A program made the position numbers and the translations under genes. The notes below the pieces were generated by a model, which was not told where the DNA came from, did no database searches, and was given only the letters and a program-made list of their open reading frames with translations. A stretch of 64,000 nt of DNA from Caulobacter sp. UNC279MFTsu5.1 (GTDB taxonomy: Bacteria; Pseudomonadota; Alphaproteobacteria; Caulobacterales; Caulobacteraceae), in the NCBI RefSeq assembly GCF_900114015.1, contig NZ_FORN01000006.1, forward strand, positions 124,001 through 188,000, in the 5' to 3' direction. Below are positions 52,047 to 62,686 of the stretch, piece after piece (positions within the stretch are counted from its first letter, which is position 1; every line of letters starts with the position of its first letter).

Positions 52047-53294
52047 ATGGACACGCGTCAGTCGAGCCGATCGGCCATCGGGCGCCGATCCTTCCTGCGG
52101 GCCGCGGCCCTGGCGGCCGCGACGCCGATCCTGACCGAGGCCGCCCTGGCGCACGCCGCCGCCGATCCGGCCAAGCCCGGCGCGCCGCCCTCCGGCATGG
52201 CCCTGCACGGCCAGGGTCCGAACATTCCGCCGCCCGGCGCGGTGCTGATCAACGCCAACGAAAACCCGCTGGGCCCGTCCAAGGCCGCCTGCGACGCGAT
52301 CGCCCGCATGGCCCCGCTGGGCGGACGCTACGACCGCAACGGCGAAACCGAACTGCTGGCCATGACCTTCGCCGCCCAGAACGGGCTGAAGGTCGAGAAC
52401 GTGGCGGTCTACGCCGGTTCGTCCGAACCGCTGCACTACAGCGTGCTGGCCTTCACCTCGCCCGACCGCAGCTTCGTCACCGCCGACCCGTCCTATGAGG
52501 CGGGCATGTACGCGGCCATGACCAGCAAGGCCAGGATCGTCAAGGTTCCGCTGGCCGCCGACTACGGCCACGACGTCAAGGCGATGGTCGCCGCCGACCC
52601 GAACGCCGGCGTCATCTACATCTGCAACCCCAACAATCCCACCGGCACGACCACCACCAAGCAGGACATCGTCTGGGCGCTGGACAACAAGCCCAAGGGC
52701 TCGATCCTGCTGGTCGACGAGGCCTATATCCACCTGTCCGACGCCCAGGACGCGCTGGACCTGGTGGCGGCCGGCAAGGACCTGATCGTGCTGCGGACCT
52801 TCTCCAAGATCTACGGCATGGCCGGCATCCGCTGCGGCTTCGCGGTGGCGCGGCCCGACCTGCTGGCCAAGTTGAAGCCGTTCGGCCAGAACGCCATGCC
52901 GATCACCGGCTCGGCCGCCGCCCGCGCTTCGCTGGAGGACACGACCCTGGTGGCGACCCGCAAGGCGATCATCGGCGACACCCGCCGCGACACGCTCGCC
53001 TGGCTGAAGGCCAACAATTACAAGGTGATCGGCGCGCCCGAGACCAACTGCTTCATGATCGACACCGGCCGCGACGGCAAATCGGTGATCGCGGCGATGA
53101 AGGCCCAGAACGTCTACATCGGCCGCACCTGGCCGATCTGGCCCAACGCCGTGCGGGTGTCGGTGGGCACGCCGGCCGAGATGGCCGCGTTCAAGACGGC
53201 GTTCAAGGCGGTGATGGACAGCAAGGCGGTGGCGGTGGAGACGCATGACGCGGGCGGCCATCGGGCTGATCTTGGATATTACGCGACCGCCTGA
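52047..53294 (+). CDS. Tat-exported PLP aminotransferase, histidinol-phosphate-aminotransferase-like
   Basis: 415 residues. The N-terminus IGRRSFLRAAALAAATPIL is a twin-arginine signal, unusual for HisC-type enzymes. The catalytic core is a class I/II aminotransferase: INANENPLGPS, CNPNNPTGT, VDEAYIHLSD, and TFSKIYGMAGIRCG with PLP-binding Lys254. Because Tat exports folded protein with cofactor, the enzyme probably acts in the periplasm, on an unknown amine or keto acid. AGGGAGACGACC precedes the ATG. Confidence 0.88.
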   Translation: MDTRQSSRSAIGRRSFLRAAALAAATPILTEAALAHAAADPAKPGAPPSGMALHGQGPNIPPPGAVLINANENPLGPSKAACDAIARMAPLGGRYDRNGETELLAMTFAAQNGLKVENVAVYAGSSEPLHYSVLAFTSPDRSFVTADPSYEAGMYAAMTSKARIVKVPLAADYGHDVKAMVAADPNAGVIYICNPNNPTGTTTTKQDIVWALDNKPKGSILLVDEAYIHLSDAQDALDLVAAGKDLIVLRTFSKIYGMAGIRCGFAVARPDLLAKLKPFGQNAMPITGSAAARASLEDTTLVATRKAIIGDTRRDTLAWLKANNYKVIGAPETNCFMIDTGRDGKSVIAAMKAQNVYIGRTWPIWPNAVRVSVGTPAEMAAFKTAFKAVMDSKAVAVETHDAGGHRADLGYYATA

Positions 53295-53298
53295 GAAC

Positions 53299-53324
53299 GG
53301 GGACATGCCCTTGGGCGTGTCCCC
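53299..53324 (+). terminator. Strong hairpin after the aminotransferase
   Basis: GGGGACATGCCC pairs with GGCGTGTCCCC across a 3-base loop (one wobble/mismatch). No T-run follows. GCATGTCCC recurs 40 bases later, so the element may also be part of a dispersed repeat. Confidence 0.5.
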
Positions 53325-53380
53325 AAAGCGGACGGGACGAAGTGGGGAAAACGCACAAGCGCATGTCCCGGATGCGACCC

Positions 53381-53572
53381 TCATTCCGTATCCGCCCGCG
53401 CCTCGGCCGCCGCTCGGCTGGCCGCCGCCAGCCTCAGTCGCCGACGGAGATCGCGAAGCAGGTGGTTCATGCGCGCGGGGGTGCGTCCTCTGTCGTCGTC
53501 CATCGGGTCCTTGCTGTCGCGGACCGGCGGTCGAGCGGCGCGGACGCGGGCTCGGGTCTTGGATCTGGGCAT
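53381..53572 (-). CDS. Small basic protein
   Basis: 63 residues behind an excellent ribosome site (GAGGAGACGCC). Very Arg-rich (RSKTRARVRAARPPV; LLRDLRRRLRLAAAS), possibly nucleic-acid binding. No family recognised. Confidence 0.45.
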   Translation of the reverse strand: MPRSKTRARVRAARPPVRDSKDPMDDDRGRTPARMNHLLRDLRRRLRLAAASRAAAEARADTE

Positions 53573-54187
53573 GGCGTCTCCTCTAGACACGACTTCACCG
53601 CCTCACGCGGACAGCCGCTGAAGTTCGGGGAGGGCTGCGGAGCGCCGGGCCAGGCCCGGAAGCTGTTTGAAGAATACCGTTTCGACCAGGACCAACGCTC
53701 CGCGCAGCCGTTATCCGAGAGCGTCCGGCGGTCGGCCCTGTTCGGACCTCGCCGGCTCTAAGCCCCCGACGGGCGGGCCGGGCTTGCGTTGCCCGGTCCC
53801 GGAACGCACGGGTCGCCCCATGCCTGTCGCGCCGCCGGCCCCTTCATCAACGCCGTATCCGTGTTCCGTGCCCGGCCGGCACCAGATGACGAGGGTCGCG
53901 GCCCCTTTTCGGAACCGCCGCCGACGAGCGCGCCCGCTCGACCGCCCCGCAAGGCCGCGAAGGTCGCAGGCCTTAGCGCCCTCCCCATCGCCTTGTGGTG
54001 AGCTGATTATGCCGCGGCGTGAGAGGGGGAGGATAAGTTGAATTTCGGCGTTGTATTCGTTGGGGAAACACGCCGGGAGCGATGGGGATAAGTTTTTTGC
54101 GCTTCGCTGGCGGCCGCTTTTTGGCGCTGCGCCGGTTTCCGCTTCCGACCCATTGCGGACTCGCGCCGCGCGATGGAAAGTCGTCAG
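53573..54187. other. About 600 bases without a supported gene; island left border
   Basis: Only overlapping low-quality frames occur. From about 54,010 the composition becomes AT-richer than the flanks. TTTCCGCTTCCGACCCATTGCGGAC (54,136-54,160, given here as two halves TTTCCGCTTCCG and ACCCATTGCGGAC) is a decayed family C palindrome. Confidence 0.5.
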
Positions 54188-54460
54188 ATGAGCATGTATT
54201 CGCCCACTGTTGACTGGGGTAAATTGGCGACGCTAGCGGGGGTGTTCTTCTTCTTCGCATTTACCGCCCACTCCCTCTTCAGTAGAGAAAAGGTTGCGCG
54301 CCCAAAGCTGAAATCGGCGTTTTGGGCTGCAGTGTTTGTCGTTTTCACTGCTGTCGCATGGCATCAGCACCCTCTATTCTGGGGGGAGCCATTTGTCATG
54401 ATAGGCGCGCCATTGGCTTGGCTGACTGTAGTTTGGCTCGCCGCCAAAATCCGATTGTGA
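54188..54460 (+). CDS. Small membrane protein in AT-richer island
   Basis: 90 residues from ATG 54,188 (GGAAAG upstream; ATG 54,173 is an alternative). Three hydrophobic stretches (LATLAGVFFFFAFTAHSLF; AAVFVVFTAVAW; APLAWLTVVWLAA). No family recognised. Codon use is less GC-biased than in flanking genes. Confidence 0.5.
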   Translation: MSMYSPTVDWGKLATLAGVFFFFAFTAHSLFSREKVARPKLKSAFWAAVFVVFTAVAWHQHPLFWGEPFVMIGAPLAWLTVVWLAAKIRL

Positions 54461-54519
54461 CAGCAAGGGCCGACAACCACCCTAGTCGGATCTGCCGAAA
54501 GTCTCCTTTGCCGGAGCGA

Positions 54520-55215
54520 CTAGACCAAGCCTAGCAGTCGCCGGGCGCTGGCTAGGTCCTCTGTCGCCTCCAGGTAAAGCCGGCCATCCGGATCAAATGC
54601 GAACGTGGCTTCCATCCAAGCGAAATCACCGGCGAACAGCGCGCGTGCATTGTCAGGAGCGAATTCCAAGAACTCCCTATGCGCCCGTAGCGCACCGCAT
54701 ATGAGATCACCGGGATAGAGGTCGCACTCCGCGCGCGGGTGTTGGATGAGAAACTCCGCCACCGGCGAGGCCAGCCAGCGCAACCCGAATTTCTGACCAA
54801 CGAGGACGCGAGCGTGGGCGCAGCTCAATTGGCTAAGAGGTGTGGTCCATGCCTTTGCGACGCGCTTCATCAAGCCAGATGGAAAAGGGCCCGGCCTCGC
54901 TAGACGCCGATCTCCACTCAACGTCTCCAGACTGACCGCTGGCATGATGGTTGGATCGGCCAGGAAGCTTGAAAGCACTCTGTCGCCAACCGGCCCCGCA
55001 TCGGTGTCGAAGAGTTGGTCGCTGACGGCCACGTCTATGAGTTCGGTATCGAGCCCAGGTTCGCCTCCGATCCTTGTGCACTCGATCGTCGCGAAGGGTG
55101 CGCCTGCCGTGTGCCATACCACAGTCCCGCTAGTGGCAACCTGGTGCGCGCCAGCGATGGCTTGGGGGATCACGACTGGATCCAATTCGGATGGTGTCCA
55201 CGCGGGCGTTTCCAT
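54520..55215 (-). CDS. CdiI-like contact-dependent-inhibition immunity protein (probable)
   Basis: 231 residues. The C-terminal third has TTPLSQLSCAHARVLVGQ, FGLRWLASPVAEFLIQHP and CDLYPGDLICGALR, which follow the pattern of CdiI_2-type immunity proteins (PL..L....VR.L.GQ..GL..L...A...L..NP....D.YPGDLL.A.LR). The N-terminal 130 residues are unrecognised. No CdiA toxin or cdiB lies in the window, so this would be an orphan immunity gene protecting against neighbours' toxins. Base composition is AT-richer than the core. The family call is pattern-based. Confidence 0.5.
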   Translation of the reverse strand: METPAWTPSELDPVVIPQAIAGAHQVATSGTVVWHTAGAPFATIECTRIGGEPGLDTELIDVAVSDQLFDTDAGPVGDRVLSSFLADPTIMPAVSLETLSGDRRLARPGPFPSGLMKRVAKAWTTPLSQLSCAHARVLVGQKFGLRWLASPVAEFLIQHPRAECDLYPGDLICGALRAHREFLEFAPDNARALFAGDFAWMEATFAFDPDGRLYLEATEDLASARRLLGLV

Positions 55216-55322
55216 CTGGCGACGCTATACGCGCCGATGTCCGCTCACCACCCGTTGCGGACCATGGGGCTTGAGGTCAGTATCACCTTTATGAGCTTGG
55301 CCGCTCGTAGCCCGAGGCGCAC

Positions 55323-55586
55323 ATGGAACGGTTTCACACGAGGATCACAATTCCAACTGCGCTATTACTTTCAATATACGTCCTTGCAGCTGCCGCCGTC
55401 TTTCTGAGTAATATGCAAATGCTCCGACTGTGGATTGTGCCTCCAGCAGTCATTCTTATATTTACGTCTTTAGATGTGGTTAGGTCGCGCGGAAACTGGC
55501 TGCTACCGGTGATCATTGGGTCTGCATTCTTACTGCTGTCAATTGTGTCGATTGCCGTGTTGGCTGTCGGCTTCGGCGGCATATAG
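55323..55586 (+). CDS. Small membrane protein in the island
   Basis: 87 residues behind GAGG. Three hydrophobic segments (IPTALLLSIYVLAAAAVFL; WIVPPAVILIFTSL; VIIGSAFLLLSIVSIAVLAV). AT-rich codons. No family recognised. Confidence 0.5.
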   Translation: MERFHTRITIPTALLLSIYVLAAAAVFLSNMQMLRLWIVPPAVILIFTSLDVVRSRGNWLLPVIIGSAFLLLSIVSIAVLAVGFGGI

Positions 55587-55959
55587 TTGTTGGTTGGGCA
55601 GATAGCCGCAGAGCCACCAGCTTTTGCGAAATGTCCGACAACCACCCTTCTCAGACTCTCCGAGGGTCCGGATTCAGGCGCCTGTGGGAAACAATCGGCA
55701 CCTCTGGGAAGCTCCAGGAAACTCCTGACATAGGTGCGCAGATACGGATGCTCTGGAGAACTATGAGTGGCCGCTGGCGATCTCAAGCGCAATCTGGGCG
55801 CCGTCGGCGACTATCCGCGACAACAAAAAAGAAACGCCGTGAAGCAGCCGAAGCGCATGTCAGCTACGGGTGGCTAGCGGGCGTTGCATGCGGCTTGCAT
55901 CTGAGCCGCTAGAATGGCGTTGTGCGAGCCAGACATTCTAAGCGGAAAAACTACGCCAG
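55587..55959. other. Gap of about 370 bases with decayed repeat
   Basis: ATGTCCGACAACCACCC at 55,631-55,647 resembles the elements at 54,470 and 55,237. The remaining sequence holds one Arg-rich frame that begins inside the repeat and is not convincing as a gene. Confidence 0.4.
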
Positions 55960-56577
55960 ATGCTCCTCGGGATGATTGCCGCCGCTTTGGTAGCTATCTC
56001 GTCGCCCGTCAGCGCCGATGAACGCTGCGGCTTGCCCGGGTCGGAGCTAGACCGCCGATTCTGCGACGACGCCGAGTTGCTCGCCTGGGCAAAGGCCGCA
56101 ACCAGTTTACAGGCGGATCAGGACGCTTCTCATCCTGGTCCATATGGCGTGGATGCAAATGAATGGCGCAGCAAAGTTAGGACTTGTGTCGAAGCGCAGT
56201 GTGTCCGGGCATCATATGCAGATTGGCTAGCCGCGCTGGTAGAGCCTAACGCACGCCCACCATTTCCGGTCAGACGGGCATTGATCTATAAGCTCAAAAT
56301 TTCCTCTCACAGTAAGAACACTTTGAAAGTTCGCGATCTCGGAGACGGTTGGGCGCTATTTATTCTGGAGGGCTACGTTGTTCGTCCTGTCGGAGACGGC
56401 GAGCCCTTCTATGGTGCTGATGCTTTCGTGGTCCATTTGGCTAATGGCAGTGGCCATTACAGGGATAGCCGTGGAAACGGCTTTGATCTCGCCTCCCAAG
56501 TCAAGGGATGGGATGTCGAACAGGTCGGCGATTGCACGTGTGCGACGCATGTTTCGCTGGGTGGCAAGTATCGTTAG
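55960..56577 (+). CDS. Secreted protein with LprI/DUF1311-like N-terminal pattern
   Basis: 205 residues with a signal peptide ending near SPVSA (residue 19). ERCGLPGSELDRRFCDDAEL and RTCVEAQCVRASYADWLAAL reproduce the cysteine-spaced pattern of LprI-type lysozyme-inhibitor proteins (C...D.R.C.D..L; C....C...AY..WL..L). The C-terminal part is unrecognised. Within an island that contains an immunity-like gene it may protect the envelope against lytic effectors, which is inference. Confidence 0.55.
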   Translation: MLLGMIAAALVAISSPVSADERCGLPGSELDRRFCDDAELLAWAKAATSLQADQDASHPGPYGVDANEWRSKVRTCVEAQCVRASYADWLAALVEPNARPPFPVRRALIYKLKISSHSKNTLKVRDLGDGWALFILEGYVVRPVGDGEPFYGADAFVVHLANGSGHYRDSRGNGFDLASQVKGWDVEQVGDCTCATHVSLGGKYR

Positions 56578-56757
56578 CCCGGAAGTCCGCGCTTCGTCCG
56601 CACTGGGTCGAAGGCCGCCGCCGGCGCCTGGCCAGGATGCCGACATCGGCCGGGGCGGTTCTCGCGCCGATGCCAATGATGGCTCCCGACCCTGAGCGGA
56701 CATTGCACAGGGCAAGGTGACTGGTAAGCTGCGCTTTCCCAATTCGGAGTAGCAAGT

Positions 56758-57084
56758 ATGGCCGGCTTTCTAGTTAGGTGGCCGCTCGAAAGTATCGGTG
56801 GATGGCTTGCGCTCTATTGGATTTTCTCTTGCGGCCTGCTGGCATGGAATTTCCGGGTAGATCTCAAACCGAGAGAGACCGGGCACTGGACCTTCCCAAC
56901 GCGGGATGAGCGTTTCCGGCGCGCGTTGGCGATCCTTCACATCATTTTTCTTGCACCATCCACAAATCCCCTGATCAGGATCCTACGGCTGACTGCGATA
57001 GTCTCATTCGGTCTCTTCCTTGTCGTCTTTGCAGCGCAAGGCATTGTAATCAATTCGCCGTTTCGCCCGATGTTGCGATCATAG
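56758..57084 (+). CDS. Small membrane protein in the island
   Basis: 108 residues with two hydrophobic segments (GGWLALYWIFSCGLLAW; LTAIVSFGLFLVVFAAQGI) and a basic loop between. GGAG lies nine bases before the ATG. No family recognised. A decayed family C element lies at 56,583-56,706 upstream. Confidence 0.5.
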   Translation: MAGFLVRWPLESIGGWLALYWIFSCGLLAWNFRVDLKPRETGHWTFPTRDERFRRALAILHIIFLAPSTNPLIRILRLTAIVSFGLFLVVFAAQGIVINSPFRPMLRS

Positions 57085-57280
57085 CGACCTTAGTGCTCAG
57101 GATGGCCGTTGAGCATCCATGTTCCACCCCGAACAGACCGTCGCCCTGGAGCAGCCCACCGACCAGCGATTGGACGAGGTAGCGCGACGGTACCGTATGC
57201 AACACGACGAATAGCTTTCGATTTGAGTGGAGGCATTTCTGACGTGGCCTCCGCCTAAGGGCAATGTCTTCAACCCACCC

Positions 57281-57353
57281 TTAGCTGACCTTGGACAAGT
57301 CTGCTTTCAGCATCGCCAACGCTTCGCCCATCGTCGGGATCGTCGCACGCTTG
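57281..57353 (-). other. Possible C-terminal gene stub downstream of prfC
   Basis: On the minus strand, in frame after the prfC stop, RATIPTMGEALAMLKADL ends at a TAA. It reads like the tail of a normal soluble protein, but no start exists between it and prfC. It may mark a deletion at the island border. A 31-codon frame at 57,119 on the plus strand is likewise unsupported. Confidence 0.2.
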
Positions 57354-57367
57354 CGGCAAGCTCTCCC

Positions 57368-58969
57368 CTACCCCCGCTCCTTCGTCCGCTCGAACCGCAC
57401 CTTCGGGAAGCGCTCCGCCACATAGCCGATCTCCCAGCTCGACTTGCCCAGGAACACCGGCTGCTCGTCGATGTCGTGGGCCATGGCCGAGCGGTGCTTG
57501 TTGGTGAAGTCCTCGACGTCGGCGCGTTCGCCGTTGACCCAGCGGGCCTCGGCGTAGGGAGCGGCCTCGAAGATGCACTCCAGGGCGTATTCGTTGGCCA
57601 GGCGGTCGGCCATGACCTCGAACTGCAGCTGGCCCACGGCGCCGACGATGAAGTCTGAACTGCCGATCATCGGGCGGAACAGCTGGGTCACGCCCTCCTC
57701 GGCCAGGCCTTCCAGCGCCTTCTTCAGGTGCTTGGCCTTCAACGGATCCTTGACCCGCACGCGGCGCAGGATTTCCGGGGCGAAGTTGGGCAGGCCGGCG
57801 AAGCGCAGGGTCCCGGTCTCGGACAGGCTGTCGCCCACCCGCAGCACGCCGTGGTTGGGGATGCCGATCACGTCGCCGGCGAAGGCGTCCTCGGCCAGCT
57901 CGCGGTCGCTGGCGAAGAACATGATCGGCGCGTTGACGCTCATGGCCTTGCCGGTGTTCTGGGCCTTCAGCTTCATGCCGCGCGTGAAGCGGCCGCTGGT
58001 CAGGCGCAGGAAGGCGATCCGGTCGCGGTGGTTGGGGTCCATGTTGGCTTGGACCTTGAACACGAAGCCCGAGACCTCGCCGTCGCCGGGCGCCACGTGG
58101 GTGTCGACGCCGGCCTTGCTGACCTTGGCCGGATGCGGCGCGGGGGCGTAGCTGCCGATGCCGGCCAGCAGCTCGTTGACGCCGAAATGGCGCAGGGCCG
58201 AGCCGAAGAACACCGGCGTCATGTGGCCTTCCAGGAACGACTGCACGTCGAACGGCTTGGCGGCCTCGGACACCAGCATGGCGCCCTCCTCCACCTCGGC
58301 CAGCTCCTCGGGATCGAGGTACTGCACCACCGCGTTCGATTTCAGGGCCACCGGGTCGGGATGGCCCTCCTCGTCGGTCGAGCTCTTCTTGGCGTAGGGA
58401 ATGAACTTCTGGCCGCGCAGGTCCAGCATGCCCTTGAACCGCCCGCCCGAGCCGGCCGGCCAGTAGAGGGGCGCGGGGTCGAGAGCCAGCTTCGAGGACA
58501 CCTCGTCCAGCAGCTCGAACGGGTCCTGGGCCTCGCGGTCCATCTTGTTGATGAAGGTGATGATCGGGATGTCGCGCAGGCGGCACACCTCGAACAGCTT
58601 CAGGGTCTGGGGCTCGATGCCCTTGGCGGCGTCCAGCACCATGATCGCCGCGTCGGCGGCGGTCAGGGTGCGGTAGGTGTCTTCCGAGAAGTCCTCGTGG
58701 CCCGGGGTGTCGAGCAGGTTGAACATCAGGCCGTCGTGATCGAAGGTCATGACGCTGGCGCTGACCGAGATGCCGCGCTCGCGCTCGATCTTCATCCAGT
58801 CGGACTGGGTGCGGCGGGCCTGGCCGCGGGCCCGCACGGCGCCGGCGGCGCGGATCGCCCCGCCGGCCAGCAGCAGGTTCTCGGTCAGGGTGGTCTTGCC
58901 GGCGTCGGGGTGGCTGATGATCGCGAAGGTGCGCCGACGGGCGGCCTCGAGGGCGAGGGAGGTGCTCAT
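57368..58969 (-). CDS. prfC: Peptide chain release factor 3
   Basis: 533 residues. GTPase that recycles RF1/RF2 from the ribosome after termination. P-loop SHPDAGKTTL, G2/G3 region with LLDTPGHEDFSEDTY, and NKMD (INKMDREA) are intact, followed by the EF-Tu-like domain II and the RF3 C-terminal domain (QLQFEVMADRLANEY). Length is typical. It marks the return to core-like composition at the right of the island. Confidence 0.97.
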   Translation of the reverse strand: MSTSLALEAARRRTFAIISHPDAGKTTLTENLLLAGGAIRAAGAVRARGQARRTQSDWMKIERERGISVSASVMTFDHDGLMFNLLDTPGHEDFSEDTYRTLTAADAAIMVLDAAKGIEPQTLKLFEVCRLRDIPIITFINKMDREAQDPFELLDEVSSKLALDPAPLYWPAGSGGRFKGMLDLRGQKFIPYAKKSSTDEEGHPDPVALKSNAVVQYLDPEELAEVEEGAMLVSEAAKPFDVQSFLEGHMTPVFFGSALRHFGVNELLAGIGSYAPAPHPAKVSKAGVDTHVAPGDGEVSGFVFKVQANMDPNHRDRIAFLRLTSGRFTRGMKLKAQNTGKAMSVNAPIMFFASDRELAEDAFAGDVIGIPNHGVLRVGDSLSETGTLRFAGLPNFAPEILRRVRVKDPLKAKHLKKALEGLAEEGVTQLFRPMIGSSDFIVGAVGQLQFEVMADRLANEYALECIFEAAPYAEARWVNGERADVEDFTNKHRSAMAHDIDEQPVFLGKSSWEIGYVAERFPKVRFERTKERG

Positions 58970-59048
58970 CCCCGGGGGTTAGCGTCCCAGGGCGAACTTG
59001 TCACCTTCCGTGGACCTCGAAGGCCGGCCGGCGCGCCGGCGCGTCGCG

Positions 59049-59088
59049 AAAAATCCTCTCCCGGCGCGAGCGCGCCGGCCGGGAGAGG
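59049..59088 (-). terminator. Rho-independent terminator after the third TonB receptor
   Basis: CCTCTCCCGG (59,055-59,064) and CCGGGAGAGG (59,079-59,088) form a perfect 10-bp stem; on the minus strand it is followed by ATTTTT. It lies 18 bases past the receptor stop. Confidence 0.8.
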
Positions 59089-59105
59089 TAGGCTGGAAAG
59101 GGACT

Positions 59106-61520
<2,415 letters not shown>

Positions 61521-61789
61521 CACATGTCTGCCCTGTTCACGGTCCGCGGGCAGTTAGGCTGATGCGGTGGCGCTTGGACGACGGGGATGCGTCGGTTCCG
61601 TGAAGTTACGGATGGCGCCGTTCTTTCAAGCCGACTGGCAACGGGCGGGGAAAACCGCGCCTCGCCACCATACCGACACGTCGAAACGCGCGACGTTATG
61701 ACCCTGGTCAGGCTAGGGTTTTGGAGTCATGCTTCCTCGGTAGCGGACCATTCCCCGTCAGAGGGAGGGCCGCGCAAGAGGAAACGAAA

Positions 61790-61936
61790 ATGGCTATGGT
61801 CCACGAGCCGCGCCACAAGCGCGGAGCCTGCACCCCCCAAGGCAACGCCCTGTGTCTGGGCGTCGCATTCGCCGGCTTGGTGATCGTGGCGATGATGCTG
61901 AGCTGGCTGTTCGGCCTGGTCAGCCTGTTCTTTTAG
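61790..61936 (+). CDS. Small single-helix membrane protein
   Basis: 48 residues behind AGAGGAAAC. A basic N-terminus with one Cys is followed by a helix (LCLGVAFAGLVIVAMMLSWL). Likely an inner-membrane peptide. Preceded by 270 bases with no gene seen. Confidence 0.5.
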   Translation: MAMVHEPRHKRGACTPQGNALCLGVAFAGLVIVAMMLSWLFGLVSLFF

Positions 61937-61988
61937 GCGACCGGGATCTTCTGGCCGGAACGCGGCCCTTCGACCTGGAGCGTGGCGG

Positions 61989-62369
61989 TCAGGCCGCCAG
62001 ACGCCGCCAGACTTGGCGATCGGCTTCGACATTGCTCAACCCGCCGGCCTTCTGGCGCTCGAACAGCGATCCCATGATCTCCAGGCCCAGCTGCGCGTAG
62101 CGCACCTGCACCTGATCGACCAGACAGCCGCGCGACGGCGCGATGAACAGGGCCGCGTTGACGTCCGGAGCCTTGGCGATGATCAGAGCGGCCAGGCGCT
62201 GGGCCTTCTCCGGATCCTTGTGATGCAGCAACGGCTCGGCGGCGTAGAGCTCCTGGCCCAACTTGCCGACATAGTTCAGCGACACCTTCGCGAAACGCTC
62301 GCGGGTGAGCGGCGGGGCCAGTTCGGCCGCGTCGAGGCTGAGAACGACGTCGTTGAGCAGGAAAAGCAT
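61989..62369 (-). CDS. Conserved hypothetical helical protein
   Basis: 126 residues, soluble. MLFLLNDVVLSLD begins it; later blocks are LGQELYAAEPLLHHKDPEKA, LFIAPSRGCLV and YAQLGLEIMGSL. No domain recognised. AAGGTTCCG precedes the ATG. 3' end is convergent with the small membrane protein gene. Confidence 0.6.
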   Translation of the reverse strand: MLFLLNDVVLSLDAAELAPPLTRERFAKVSLNYVGKLGQELYAAEPLLHHKDPEKAQRLAALIIAKAPDVNAALFIAPSRGCLVDQVQVRYAQLGLEIMGSLFERQKAGGLSNVEADRQVWRRLAA

Positions 62370-62523
62370 CGGAACCTTGCTGAGGCCGGGCGGCGGCTGC
62401 GGGGAAAGAATCAGGCGGTCGGGAGACGTGCGTCAGCCTGCCGCATCGAGCTTTCACTCCGGTTTAGGAGCAGGGTTAACGGGGCGGGAAATGAGATTTC
62501 CAGGCAAGCGCCGGGACGCGATC

Positions 62524-62630
62524 CTAGAGCGTCGTGCGGAAAAGTGGACACCGGTTTTCCGCAAAAACGATGCGAAAACAAAAATCTAGAGCAGGGCTCG
62601 CGATTCCTAGATCGCAAGGCTTGCTCTAGC
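62524..62630. repeat. CTAGAGC-type dispersed repeat with two hairpins
   Basis: CTAGAGC occurs at 62,524 and 62,586, and GCTCTAG at the end. GCGGAAAA pairs with TTTTCCGC around GTGGACACCGG, and a second hairpin (GAGCA...GCGAT / ATCGC...TGCTC) follows. The first part closely resembles intergenic repeats common in Rhizobiales and other alphaproteobacteria. Confidence 0.7.
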
Positions 62631-62686
62631 TTGGCGCGACGGCTCCGGCGCCCCATGTGGAGGCCTCGTTCCGCCGGAGGCCGCGC

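Noticed and set aside
53667..54041. Plus-strand frame of 124 codons between aminotransferase and island
   Set aside because: Pro/Arg-rich with no ribosome site and poor codon bias; overlaps other frames of equal quality.
55631..55912. Plus-strand frame of 93 codons in the island
   Set aside because: It starts inside a decayed palindrome and has no ribosome site.
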